Shown in pieces: positions 41,169 to 49,516 of a DNA stretch of 64,000 nt (position 1 is its first letter; every line of letters starts with the position of its first letter). The translations under genes were made by a program, and so were the position numbers. The notes under the pieces were generated by a model that was not told the DNA's origin, searched no databases, and saw nothing but the letters and a program-made list of their open reading frames with translations. Source of the stretch: Haliotispira sp965263485 (GTDB lineage Bacteria; Spirochaetota; Spirochaetia; SP-2023); NCBI GenBank assembly GCA_965263485.1, contig CBDHHO010000004.1, forward strand, positions 806,001-870,000. The letters run 5' to 3'.

Positions 41169-41948
41169 TTACCAGTCTACAGAAGCCAGAGAGTGGCTCT
41201 CTAAATAGCTGTTGCAGCGCGAAAAGGGCCGCGAGCCGAAAAAGCCCCGGTGCGCTGAGAGCGGTGAGGGATGGGGGCTGGCAATCAGGCAGTGACGCTG
41301 CTTGTCGATACTGGCAGCTTTTCCCCGGGCGTAGGAACCCCACAGCAGAAAGACCAGATGGTCTTTCTGCTGTGCTAGGCGCAGTATTACCTGGTCGGTG
41401 AACTCTTCCCAGCCGCGCTTGGCGTGCGAAGCTGCCCGGCACGCTTCAACCGTCAGCACACTGTTGAGCAACAGCACACCCTGCCTGGCCCAGCGCGCCA
41501 ATCGGCCGTCTGGAGCACCGGCAGTTTCCCGCATCTGGCGGGCTGTGGAGCTCTCCGGCAGATCAGCGGCCAATTCCTTATAAATATTCTGCAGTGAAGG
41601 CGGCAGGGCCTGCCCCGCAGGCACCGCAAAGCTCAAGCCACAAGCCTGACCCGGCCCGTGGTACGGGTCCTGCCCCAAAATGATAACTTTGGTATGCTGC
41701 GGCGGAAAGTAGCTAAAGGCGGCAAAGATCTGTGCTCCCGGCGGATAGATAACCTTGCCCCGCTGCTTCTCGCGGCGTAAAAACTCGCTGAGCTGACGCA
41801 TCTGCGGCCGCTCAAACAAATCGCCCAGCAAGTCAAGCCAAGGGCCGGAAAGCCCGACATTGCGCCGGGCTCCGGTATGCTTTGGGGAGCCCGGCGTATC
41901 AGGAGGGTATGGAGCACTCTGCAAAAGGTCCAAGGCTTCGTCCGGCAT
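41169..41948 (-). CDS. ung: Uracil-DNA glycosylase, family 1
   Basis: Removes uracil from DNA. 259 residues with all family 1 motifs: VIILGQDPYHGPGQACGLSF (catalytic Asp, Tyr), GVLLLNSVLTVE, VFLLWGSYARGK and HPSPLSAHRGFFG (catalytic His and the Leu wedge region). The first about 40 residues are extra. Lies 4 bases after the OmpA-family gene, so the two are cotranscribed. Confidence 0.95.
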   Translation of the reverse strand: MPDEALDLLQSAPYPPDTPGSPKHTGARRNVGLSGPWLDLLGDLFERPQMRQLSEFLRREKQRGKVIYPPGAQIFAAFSYFPPQHTKVIILGQDPYHGPGQACGLSFAVPAGQALPPSLQNIYKELAADLPESSTARQMRETAGAPDGRLARWARQGVLLLNSVLTVEACRAASHAKRGWEEFTDQVILRLAQQKDHLVFLLWGSYARGKAASIDKQRHCLIASPHPSPLSAHRGFFGSRPFSRCNSYLESHSLASVDW

Positions 41949-41952
41949 CTGT

Positions 41953-43326
41953 TCAATTCTCCAGCAGAGTAATTTCGACCCGGCGATTTTGCTTACGGCC
42001 CTGTGGAGTGTTGTTGGGGGCCAGCGGCTCGGTGGCCCCCACGCCGCGAATCACAATCTGTTCACGTCTGCGCACACCGTTCTCGATAAAGAACCGACCC
42101 ACGACTCCGGCCCGTTTCTCCGAGAGCGTCTGCTGCTCCTCTGGCTTCCCCAGGTCAGCGGTATGCCCGGTGACCTGAATATCGCGCTTGGGATACTTTT
42201 GCAGGATACGGCTGATCTGTTGCAACTTGCGCTGCTCACCGGGCAGCATGCGGTCACTGTCGGGATAAAAGTTGATGGAATCGATAGAAATCGAAATCCC
42301 TTTATCCTTCTGCCGCACTTGGGCATCGATACCGGCTTTCTGTAGATCCTCTTCCAGCTCGCGCTTGAGATTCTGGTGGCGCATCGGCTCGACCTCGATG
42401 ATATTGCCGCGCGAGTGCCCCCGAAACGTGATTTCAACGCCGCTCTGCATCAGGTACGAAATCTCAAATTTTTCTTTCTCGAACACTGGCAGGCCACGCT
42501 CACTGTCCCAGTACAGCTCAATATTGTGGCGAGCCCGCACCGAGCGGGGGATATTCTGCTGTTGTTCGGAAGGCTGTTTGCCGCGCGAGGACGCACCGGG
42601 AGAACGATACTCCGGCAAACGCTGCGAGCGGGGGGAGTCGCCCGGCATCGGGGGCTGTGGAGTCCGCAAACGGGATTGCAGTGCTGCGGGCAGCTGACTG
42701 CTGACATCTTCGTTGTAGCCGTAGACAATCGTGATATGCTCCAGCTCTCGGCCTTGAAATTGCTCAGGGCCGCGATACAGGTAGTCGACCGGGAACTCAA
42801 ATTCCAGCTTGACGGGCAAACCAAAGATTTCGTTCAAGTCCTGGGTCTCGTTGCCTATTGCGCGCCAACCTTCACCGGGACTCAGTTCCCGATCGGGAAA
42901 GCTGGGCACGTTGCGCAGACTGGGCTGCTGAGCCTCTTCATCAACTCCACTATAGATGCCCTGCTCCGACATCTCAAAGCGGGCCCCAATCTCTTTGCCC
43001 CAACTGAAAAACCTGCCGTTGCGTGCTTCTTCGGAGATCTGGTAATTGACATCCAACAGGGCACTCTCTCCATTTTGCCTCAGCTCTGCCACTTCGACGG
43101 CAATGCGGTTCAGAATCCGGGTGTTGTAAACCAGCTTGCGGTTGAGGAAGACCTGTTCGTCCACCTGAGCCAGAATATGGTATTGCAGGCCGTCAGTGTG
43201 GCGGTAGACAAAGCGCTGTACTGGGCCCGGATCAACATTCTGGGCGAACAACGGACCAGCAAAAAACGTGGCGAGCGCGAACAACAGAAGCACCCGGAAG
43301 CCGCCCCGGCACCCTAGGATTATCAC
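41953..43326 (-). CDS. OmpA-family outer-membrane / peptidoglycan-associated protein
   Basis: 457 residues from a GTG at 43326 with AGGA 5 bases upstream; signal peptide VLLLFALATFFAGPLFAQN. The N-terminal about 310 residues are a beta-rich domain I cannot name (VQRFVYRHTDGLQYHILAQV; ELSPGEGWRAIGNE; EISYLMQSGVEITFRGHSRG). The C-terminus is an OmpA peptidoglycan-binding domain (SINFYPDSDRML; VTGHTADLGKPEEQQTLSEK; RGVGATEPLAPN; RKQNRRVEITLLE). It probably links the outer membrane to the cell wall. An upstream in-frame start at 43431 would run through a repeat remnant and is rejected. Confidence 0.85.
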   Translation of the reverse strand: MIILGCRGGFRVLLLFALATFFAGPLFAQNVDPGPVQRFVYRHTDGLQYHILAQVDEQVFLNRKLVYNTRILNRIAVEVAELRQNGESALLDVNYQISEEARNGRFFSWGKEIGARFEMSEQGIYSGVDEEAQQPSLRNVPSFPDRELSPGEGWRAIGNETQDLNEIFGLPVKLEFEFPVDYLYRGPEQFQGRELEHITIVYGYNEDVSSQLPAALQSRLRTPQPPMPGDSPRSQRLPEYRSPGASSRGKQPSEQQQNIPRSVRARHNIELYWDSERGLPVFEKEKFEISYLMQSGVEITFRGHSRGNIIEVEPMRHQNLKRELEEDLQKAGIDAQVRQKDKGISISIDSINFYPDSDRMLPGEQRKLQQISRILQKYPKRDIQVTGHTADLGKPEEQQTLSEKRAGVVGRFFIENGVRRREQIVIRGVGATEPLAPNNTPQGRKQNRRVEITLLEN

Positions 43327-43377
43327 ATTTTCCTGACAGCCCAAACGTCCTCCCCAATGCCACAAACGGCAGTTTAC

Positions 43378-43464
43378 GGGAATCCTTAAAAAATCCAATT
43401 TTGTGCCAGTATCGCTTTTATCAGCAAACAATCTCGAATTCCAATTCTTATTTTAGAGGTCCCC
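43378..43464. mobile_element. GGGRACC-type element, short degenerate copy
   Basis: 87 bp between GGGAATCCTTAAAAAATCC and TTTTAGAGGTCCCC, in the leader of the OmpA-family gene. The interior has lost most of the common modules. Confidence 0.6.
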
Positions 43465-43579
43465 TCAAAGATAGTTTGGAGGCTCGCAAGTGGCAAGGCC
43501 TATTTATTGAGAAATGGGGGATGGTATCTGATATCCCAATTTTCGGGGTTTACAGGGTTTTGATGCATGAAAAACATTG

Positions 43580-43793
43580 GGGCACCTCTAAAAATTCCAA
43601 TTCCGCGTGGGATCGCGATCTTTTCCGCGAGCAGCTTTGTTGGCAACTCATTTCAATACAACAAAGTATTAAAACGAGTTGCCCCTTGCTGTCGCGAAAA
43701 TCTCAGCGATCCACATCGAAACGCGGTGCTATTTGCCGAGGCGAAGCGGGTAATAGCACAATACTCGCGAAGCGATACCATTTTTAGGTGTCC
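43580..43793. mobile_element. GGGRACC-type element, diverged long copy
   Basis: 214 bp from GGGCACCTCTAAAAATTC to CCATTTTTAGGTGTCC. The interior has a long imperfect inverted tract around CAACTCATTTCAATAC / GTATTAAAACGAGTTG that is not found in other copies. About 110 bases of anonymous sequence precede it. Confidence 0.7.
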
Positions 43794-43880
43794 ATAAGAA
43801 TTTCCCTAAGCATGCACGCAGTAGTCAAGAACCCGGCCGAACAATGCCCTGACAAAGTCACAGTTGGAAGCTTTACTAAA

Positions 43881-44044
43881 GGGGACCTCTAAAAATTCGC
43901 TTTTGATGCTGAATCAGCGGGATTTTGCCGATGGCGAGGAAGTGAAGCCGAAGCATACTTTGCTGTATGGTAAGGCTTTGCTGACAAAGCTACTCGGCAA
44001 CAAGATCGCGATTCAGCGCGGAATTGGAATTTTTAGAGGTCCCC
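43881..44044. mobile_element. GGGRACC-type element, short form
   Basis: 164 bp from GGGGACCTCTAAAAATTC to GAATTTTTAGAGGTCCCC. Flanks TAAA and TTAA; shifting the ends by one base gives a 3-bp TAA duplication. It ends 30 bases after the downstream DeoR gene's stop codon. Confidence 0.9.
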
Positions 44045-44074
44045 TTAAAATTGTGGGAAGCCCCTTTTGACTAG

Positions 44075-44830
44075 TCAAGAAACAATAGTGATGTTCAGCT
44101 CGGAAAATTTTTGCAGCAATTTCTGCTCAGTATCACTCTGTGTTGCGACAAGAGTTGTCAGGATATCTGCCGGACCAATGATGTGCTTGCTGACAGTTCC
44201 CATTTTGTCCGGGGTTACCAGTCCAATCACCTCAGTGGAAACTTCGGCCATAACACGCTTTACTTGTGATTCAAGCAGAGTCGGAACGCTGACACCCATT
44301 TGTGGGTCAATATTATAAACACCCATGAGATAGTAATCTATATTCATTAACTTGAGAGCCTGTATGGTATAGATTCCCAAGTTCACCATAGACTCCTTAT
44401 ACAATATTCCTCCTAAAACAATTACTTCTAAATTAGGGTACTCCTCCAGGGCAACCGCCAGCGGCGGACTATTGGTAACAATTGTTGCTTGGAAATTGCG
44501 TGGCAACCTTCTGGCCCACTCCAGGTTGGTCGTCCCACCATCAATCAAAATCGTAGAGCCTTCTCGCATCAGGCCCATTGTTTTCTGTGCCAACTCAGCC
44601 TTCATATCCATAGAGATATTTTTGCGCGTAGCAAAATTCGTAATGGGGGGGCTGACCTTTAATGCTCCTCTGTGTACCCGGCGGACGAGCTCTTTCTGGT
44701 CTAACTCTTTCAAGTCTCTGCGAATAGTCTCTTCAGAGACAGCAAACTTCTGACTTAAGTCATATGCCAGTACGCTCTGTTCTGCTGCCAGGATTTCCAA
44801 AATAGCCTGCTGTCGTTCCTCTTTTAGCAC
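44075..44830 (-). CDS. DeoR-family transcriptional regulator
   Basis: Classic DeoR protein, 251 residues: start MLKEERQQAILEILAAEQ, winged helix with VSEETIRRDLKELDQKELVR, and sensor domain GSTILIDGGTTNLEWARRLP, VIVLGGILYKES, YYLMGVYNIDPQMGVSVPTL and VTPDKMGTVSKHIIG. Divergent from the epimerase-isomerase-PTS genes, which it probably represses until a sugar phosphate binds. GAAGGAGAA precedes the start (reverse strand). Confidence 0.92.
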   Translation of the reverse strand: MLKEERQQAILEILAAEQSVLAYDLSQKFAVSEETIRRDLKELDQKELVRRVHRGALKVSPPITNFATRKNISMDMKAELAQKTMGLMREGSTILIDGGTTNLEWARRLPRNFQATIVTNSPPLAVALEEYPNLEVIVLGGILYKESMVNLGIYTIQALKLMNIDYYLMGVYNIDPQMGVSVPTLLESQVKRVMAEVSTEVIGLVTPDKMGTVSKHIIGPADILTTLVATQSDTEQKLLQKFSELNITIVS

Positions 44831-44931
44831 GTTCTTCTCCTTGAAAAATCTTGCATTATCACTATATCTCCTTACTTTATCAATGGTTATGTTTGTACAT
44901 CACATACGGTCATATACCCACATTTTTATTG

Positions 44932-44960
44932 TTGACATATAGCCATATCTGTGTTATGCT
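44932..44960 (+). promoter_or_regulatory. Promoter of the epimerase-isomerase operon
   Basis: TTGACA (44932-44937), 17 bases, TATGCT (44955-44960). CATATAGCCATAT-like repeats (44918 GTCATATACC; 44936 CATATAGCCATAT) overlap it and are likely sites for the divergent DeoR regulator. Confidence 0.75.
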
Positions 44961-45020
44961 CTGAACAAGTTGAGGAGAGAATTCCTCAACAGCAAATATG
45001 AAAGAGAGGAACTGAGGTAT

Positions 45021-45713
45021 ATGAAAAAAGTTAATCTATATCCATCAATTATATGTATGGATATATATAATTTAAATGATGAGATAAATGCTATCATAAA
45101 CCTTGGGATAGAGACGGTTCACGTTGATATTATCGATGGTCATTTCAGCCCAAGTAATCCTATTGGTATTGATGTTATTAGCAATCTAAAATCTTTTAAA
45201 GACATAAAATTAGATGTCCACATAATGTCTATAAATAATGAGTATTTTATTGATAAATGTATTGATTATAAGGTAGACAGGATTAGTTTTCATTGTGAAA
45301 CTACGCTACATATTGATCGTATGGTTCGTAAGATAAAAAAATTAGGTATTCAGGTAGGTTTAGCATTAAATCCAGCAACATCTTTATCAGTACTAGACTA
45401 TATCATTGATGAGTTAGATTTTGTCTTGTTGATGCTTGTAAACCCTGGTTTTGCAGGTGATAAAAATGAAGGACAAGTTCCCTATGCTGGCAGGAAAATT
45501 CAGGAATTGAGGTCAATTATCGATAAGAATAGTCCTAGCACAAAAATACAAGTAGATGGAAGAATATCCTTTGATAATATTCCAATAGTTCTGAAAAATG
45601 GTGCTGATGATTTAGTATTAGGGAGTACCAGTTTATTTGATTCAAGAAATACCATAGAAAAAAACAAGCAAAGAATAGATTCTATGATTGCTGATTTTAA
45701 TGGAAGTATATAA
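45021..45713 (+). CDS. Pentulose/hexulose-5(6)-phosphate 3-epimerase (Rpe/AlsE family)
   Basis: TIM-barrel epimerase, 230 residues, acting on ribulose 5-phosphate or a hexulose 6-phosphate such as D-allulose 6-phosphate. Motifs: YPSIICMDIYNLNDEI, VHVDIIDGHFSPSNPIG (metal/catalytic Asp), LDVHIMSINN, ISFHCETTLH, VGLALNPATSL, LLMLVNPGFAGDK and IQVDGRIS. The ATG at 45021 follows GAGGTAT; the frame from 44970 adds nothing conserved. AT-rich, unlike the following PTS gene. Context with a SIS isomerase and PTS makes an AlsE-like role more likely than housekeeping Rpe. Confidence 0.88.
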   Translation: MKKVNLYPSIICMDIYNLNDEINAIINLGIETVHVDIIDGHFSPSNPIGIDVISNLKSFKDIKLDVHIMSINNEYFIDKCIDYKVDRISFHCETTLHIDRMVRKIKKLGIQVGLALNPATSLSVLDYIIDELDFVLLMLVNPGFAGDKNEGQVPYAGRKIQELRSIIDKNSPSTKIQVDGRISFDNIPIVLKNGADDLVLGSTSLFDSRNTIEKNKQRIDSMIADFNGSI

Positions 45714-45716
45714 ATT

Positions 45717-46277
45717 ATGAATCATTATTATTCAACGAAAAATGTTGTAATAAAAGAGTTACAAGAAGCATTATCTTTAGTTTCAGACATAGATGTGCTC
45801 AATTTTATAAACGCAATCGAAAGTAGTGAAAAAGTCTTCTTTGTTGGTGTAGGGAGGGTCTTACTCTCCTTGAAAGCAATTGCAAAAAGACTGGCACACC
45901 TTGGTGTTCAGACGGTGATTGTCGGCCAAATCACAGAGCCTGCAATTACCAGCAAAGACCTGTTGATCGTAGGTTCCGGAAGCGGAGAAACTCTGTTTCC
46001 TCTGGGAATTGCAAAAAAGGCCAAAAATTTTAACGCAAAAGTTGCCCATATTGGATCTTCTGATTCAAGTTCTATGGAACAATACCGGGATATTTTTATC
46101 AGAATACCTGTCGGTAATAAATTGAGTTCTGGAACTGGAGTCAGCTCAGAGCAGCCAATGAATAGTCTATTTGAGCAGAGTTTATTGCTTTTGGGCGATA
46201 TCATTTCATTAATGATCGTTCGCAAAAATTCCATAAATATTCATGATTTGTGGAAGTGCCATGCTAATTTGGAGTGA
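45717..46277 (+). CDS. SIS-domain sugar-phosphate isomerase (6-phospho-3-hexuloisomerase-like)
   Basis: 186 residues, one SIS domain of the HxlB/PHI size and pattern: VFFVGVGRVLLSLKAIAKRL, AITSKDLLIVGSGSGETLFP, AKVAHIGSSDSSSMEQYRD and the C-terminal QPMNSLFEQSLLLLGDIISL. PHI converts 3-hexulose 6-phosphate to fructose 6-phosphate. Starts 3 bases after the epimerase gene and is AT-rich like it. The two enzymes would together turn a hexulose phosphate into fructose 6-phosphate. Confidence 0.88.
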   Translation: MNHYYSTKNVVIKELQEALSLVSDIDVLNFINAIESSEKVFFVGVGRVLLSLKAIAKRLAHLGVQTVIVGQITEPAITSKDLLIVGSGSGETLFPLGIAKKAKNFNAKVAHIGSSDSSSMEQYRDIFIRIPVGNKLSSGTGVSSEQPMNSLFEQSLLLLGDIISLMIVRKNSINIHDLWKCHANLE

Positions 46278-46289
46278 TTAATTCGTATA

Positions 46290-46499
46290 GGGAACCTCTA
46301 AAAATTCCATTATGCGCTCTTGCTCGCTCTTTCGAAACGAACAGCTTTGTCAGAAGAGGCGGCAGGCTCTTGCTGCGCACGGCCTGCATTTTCTTCCATG
46401 CTGAGGCATGGAAGCCTTACAATACAACAAAGTATTCTTCGGCCTCACTTCCTCACTCCAAAATAGCTTCGCAAGAAGAGCGAATTTTTAGAGGTCCCC
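46290..46499. mobile_element. GGGRACC-type element, long form with TATA duplication
   Basis: 210 bp from GGGAACCTCTAAAAATTC to GAATTTTTAGAGGTCCCC. Perfect 4-bp duplication TATA (46286-46289, 46500-46503). It separates the isomerase from the PTS gene inside one apparent operon and marks the return from AT-rich to normal composition. Confidence 0.95.
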
Positions 46500-46532
46500 T
46501 ATAGAATATTTTCAACATTAAGGAGAATTGCC

Positions 46533-47981
46533 ATGTCTACTAACTCAATATCAGTAAGAGCTAGAGTTCAAGCATACGGCGGCTTTTTGACCAATATGGT
46601 CTTGCCAAATATCGGAGCTTTTATTGCCTGGGGAATCGTGACCGCTCTATTTATACCAACCGGTTGGATTCCCAATGAAACTTTTGGTCAGTTGGTTGGC
46701 CCGACTATTCGCTATCTTTTACCTTTATTGCTGGCCCATACTGGTGGCCGCATGATCGGTGGGCAACGCGGAGGGGTCATGGGGACACTAGGCGCTGTTG
46801 GCCTGATTATTGGTTCTGAGATACCGATGTTCTTGGGTGCCATGATTGTTGGCCCCTTGGGTGGCTGGATTATCAGCAAAGAAGAACGCTTTCTCGAAGA
46901 TAGAATCCCTGTTGGTTTTGAGATGGTAGTAAATAACTTCTCCATTGGGATTCTGGGCTTTCTATTTATGATGCTCTCGTTCTGGGGTATCGGTCCCATA
47001 ATTGAAGGTGCAAACAAGTTCGTCAGCGCAGCCATTGGGGCGTTAGTACAGACAGGTTTTTTACTTTTACTATCTATCGTAAATGAACCAGCCAAGGTGT
47101 TATTTCTCAACAACGTTATCGATCAGGCAATCTATTACCCACTGGGGCTGCAGCAAACGGTGGACGAGGGACAGTCCATCTACTTTATGGTAGCTTCCAA
47201 TCCGGGGCCTGGTCTGGGATTATTGCTTGCTTATTCATTGTGGGGCGATTCAATCTCCAAGCGTACCGCTCCGGGGGCAATCGTCATCCATTTTCTGGGT
47301 GGAATCCATGAGTTATATTTTCCATATGTGTTGATGAAACCCATCACTATTATCTCCATGATTCTGGGAGGAATGACCGGAATCCTTACCTTTCAAATAT
47401 TTGGAGTTGGTTTGGTTGGTGGCCCCAGTCCAGGCTCTATCTTTTCCTATCTGGCGCTGACCCCAAAAGGTAATTTTCTGGGTGTTATTGCCGGGGTGCT
47501 CTCTGCCACATTGGTTTCCTTTCTGGTGACTTCCTTCATCCTGAAATTCAGCAAATCGCAAAATGCACAAATGCACAAAGGGGCAGACCTTGAAGCCTCG
47601 ATTAACAAATCTAAGAACATGAAAGCAGAGGGAAAAACCGCCACGATCGGTAACAATATTGCAGGTGAATTTCCACAAAATATCGCCAAAATCTCCTTTG
47701 CCTGCGATGCTGGTATGGGCAGTAGTGCCACTGGGGCCACGAAGTTTCGCAAGAGCCTCAAGCAGGCTGGTATAACGGCTATGGAAGTCAAGCACTTTCG
47801 AATAGAAGATGTGCCCAAGGACAGCGATGTCGTAGTGGTGCATAAAGATCTTGCAGAACGTGTACGTCTGTCCTTCCCCGAACTGTATATACTGAGTATC
47901 AACAGTTACTTAGTGGATGCAAATATCAAAGCTCTGCTGGAACATGTATTACAGAGTTCAGATAACGAGTCAAGCAATTAG
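46533..47981 (+). CDS. mtlA: PTS mannitol-type EIICB component
   Basis: Phosphotransferase permease, 482 residues: EIIC membrane domain (VQAYGGFLTNMVLPNIGAFI; GRMIGGQRGGVMGTLGAVG; HFLGGIHELYFPYVLMKP with the substrate-binding Glu), then EIIB with the phosphorylated Cys391 in ISFACDAGMGSSATGATKFR. There is no EIIA domain; it must come from another gene. Import would give a hexitol 1- or 6-phosphate. No mannitol-phosphate dehydrogenase is visible here, so the substrate may be another polyol or sugar handled by the upstream epimerase and isomerase. GGAG precedes the ATG. Confidence 0.9.
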   Translation: MSTNSISVRARVQAYGGFLTNMVLPNIGAFIAWGIVTALFIPTGWIPNETFGQLVGPTIRYLLPLLLAHTGGRMIGGQRGGVMGTLGAVGLIIGSEIPMFLGAMIVGPLGGWIISKEERFLEDRIPVGFEMVVNNFSIGILGFLFMMLSFWGIGPIIEGANKFVSAAIGALVQTGFLLLLSIVNEPAKVLFLNNVIDQAIYYPLGLQQTVDEGQSIYFMVASNPGPGLGLLLAYSLWGDSISKRTAPGAIVIHFLGGIHELYFPYVLMKPITIISMILGGMTGILTFQIFGVGLVGGPSPGSIFSYLALTPKGNFLGVIAGVLSATLVSFLVTSFILKFSKSQNAQMHKGADLEASINKSKNMKAEGKTATIGNNIAGEFPQNIAKISFACDAGMGSSATGATKFRKSLKQAGITAMEVKHFRIEDVPKDSDVVVVHKDLAERVRLSFPELYILSINSYLVDANIKALLEHVLQSSDNESSN

Positions 47982-48006
47982 CCCTCTTGGTTTTTGCTAT
48001 ATTCCC

Positions 48007-48050
48007 AAGCTCCCCGCCGTATCTGGACAGATGTTGCGAGGAGCTTTTTC
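48007..48050 (+). terminator. Terminator after the PTS gene
   Basis: AAGCTCC (48007-48013) pairs with GGAGCTT (48040-48046) followed by TTTTC; the loop contains CCGC/GCGA partial pairing. Confidence 0.6.
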
Positions 48051-48344
48051 GTTTGGCATTGGGACTTGTATCGAAAGACGCAGAATCCGGTCCCAACAGT
48101 AAATGCGGAGCCCCCCTTCTCCCCACGGAACCATGCACAAACTCAGTGACCGCAGATCCTCCCCCAGCCGTTCATCGGGTGGTGAGTGTCCCAGAAGGGA
48201 TCGTCCTTGGGCAAGCAGAGCCCATCCCAGGCGGCGTGTTGTTTGCGGTGCCGGCGGCTGGGACCTTCTTCTCCAGAGCCACCGGGCTGACAGTATTGTA
48301 TAGCATGTACTTACAAGCCCCCTGAATATTTATGACATTTTTGC
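48051..48344. other. Intergenic region with no supported gene
   Basis: GC-rich stretch between a terminator and the lacI promoter. Open frames exist on both strands but none has a ribosome binding site or a familiar protein pattern. No element end is present. Confidence 0.4.
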
Positions 48345-48373
48345 TTTACAACTGAATTTTCCTGTGTTAAAGT
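48345..48373 (+). promoter_or_regulatory. Promoter of the lacI-ABC-epimerase operon
   Basis: TTTACA (48345-48350), a 17-base spacer and TAAAGT (48368-48373), followed 12 bases later by a palindromic operator. Confidence 0.55.
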
Positions 48374-48384
48374 TGTGCTCGTAA

Positions 48385-48396
48385 GGGAACGTTCCC
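48385..48396. promoter_or_regulatory. Palindromic LacI-type operator
   Basis: GGGAACGTTCCC, a perfect 12-bp palindrome with a central CG as in LacI/GalR-family operators, just downstream of the -10 box and 30 bases before lacI. It suggests autoregulation and sugar induction of the operon. Confidence 0.75.
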
Positions 48397-48426
48397 TCAA
48401 TATTCTATCCGCCGGGAAGTCTTGGA

Positions 48427-49437
48427 ATGCGGGAAAAACAGGTTACCATTATTGACTTGGCAAATATTGCAGGAGTCTCTAAGAGTACGGTATCCCGGGT
48501 TCTCTCGGGTCGGGGCTACGTCAGTTCTGATGTGCGGGAAGCAGTGAATCGAGCCATTGAACAAACCGGCTATCGCAGAAACGATCTGGCCCGCAGCTTG
48601 CGCCAGGGGAGTTCCAATATCATCGGGGCGATTGTGCCGAACATGTCAAACAATTTTTTTGCTCAGATTGTACTTTCGGTCCAGCTTTCGGCCCGGAAAC
48701 TGGGTTGGAGCCTGCTGATATTTAATACGGTCGAATCGTTAGAGGAAGAGCTGGCCGCACTGGAAAATTTGCTGAGCCTGAATGTGTCTGGCCTGCTGCT
48801 GATTACTTCGGCTCACGAGGACTATGTGTATCCTCGGGGAAAGCGGATCCCCGTTCCTACCGTGTTTCTCGATCGCCCTTTTTATCGTGAGGATATTTTC
48901 CCCAGAAGTGTTACGGTCACTACGGACGATGCTGCTGGAGGCACATTGGCTGCACAGAAGATTCAAGCGGCCATTCGGGAAGACAGAAAGGTATTGGTAT
49001 TGAAAGATAGCCGCAGAATTTCCAATTCCGAAGCCCGTTATTTGGCTTTTCGCTCTTGTTTTGCAGATGCTCAGGTACTGGTCTCGGATATTGTTTTTGA
49101 CGTGCAAAAAAGGACCTGGGGTATGGGCCATCTTCCTGCCATGTGCCGGAAAAATAGTGTCGGGGCCATTTTCTGTACTTCGGAGCCGCTGGCGTACGAG
49201 GCCATATTTACGCTCAAGCAGTCTGGATTCAGGATTCCCGATGAGGTTCAGATTCTCGGTTTTGATGGTTTTGACTGGGCAGATAGAACGGATCCGAGAT
49301 TGGCTACAGTGGCTCAGGATACTCGGAAACTTGGAAATATCGCAGTTGAGCAGCTTGCCCTTTTAACGAGCGGGGCTGATGGCGGGACAACGGAAAAGAT
49401 AAAGCCTTATTATATTCAAGGAGGTACTTTGGTATGA
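48427..49437 (+). CDS. LacI-family transcriptional regulator
   Basis: 336 residues. DNA-binding domain VTIIDLANIAGVSKSTVSRV with the hinge helix YRRNDLARSLRQGSSN. The sensor domain is ribose-binding-protein-like (IIGAIVPNMSNNFFAQIV; VPTVFLDRPF; GAIFCTSEPLAYEAIFTLKQ; IPDEVQILGFDGFDWA). It heads the ketose ABC operon and probably binds the operator at 48385 until the sugar is present. Confidence 0.93.
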   Translation: MREKQVTIIDLANIAGVSKSTVSRVLSGRGYVSSDVREAVNRAIEQTGYRRNDLARSLRQGSSNIIGAIVPNMSNNFFAQIVLSVQLSARKLGWSLLIFNTVESLEEELAALENLLSLNVSGLLLITSAHEDYVYPRGKRIPVPTVFLDRPFYREDIFPRSVTVTTDDAAGGTLAAQKIQAAIREDRKVLVLKDSRRISNSEARYLAFRSCFADAQVLVSDIVFDVQKRTWGMGHLPAMCRKNSVGAIFCTSEPLAYEAIFTLKQSGFRIPDEVQILGFDGFDWADRTDPRLATVAQDTRKLGNIAVEQLALLTSGADGGTTEKIKPYYIQGGTLV

Positions 49438-49516
49438 AGTGAAAGTAGATAATTTTTGTATTGGATAGTTAGGAAACACTGATTTTGTTTTGATTGGTAA
49501 TGGAGGAATATTGACC

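Noticed and set aside
47987..48325. 112-codon open frame after the PTS gene
   Set aside because: Starts inside the terminator region, no ribosome binding site, no familiar pattern.
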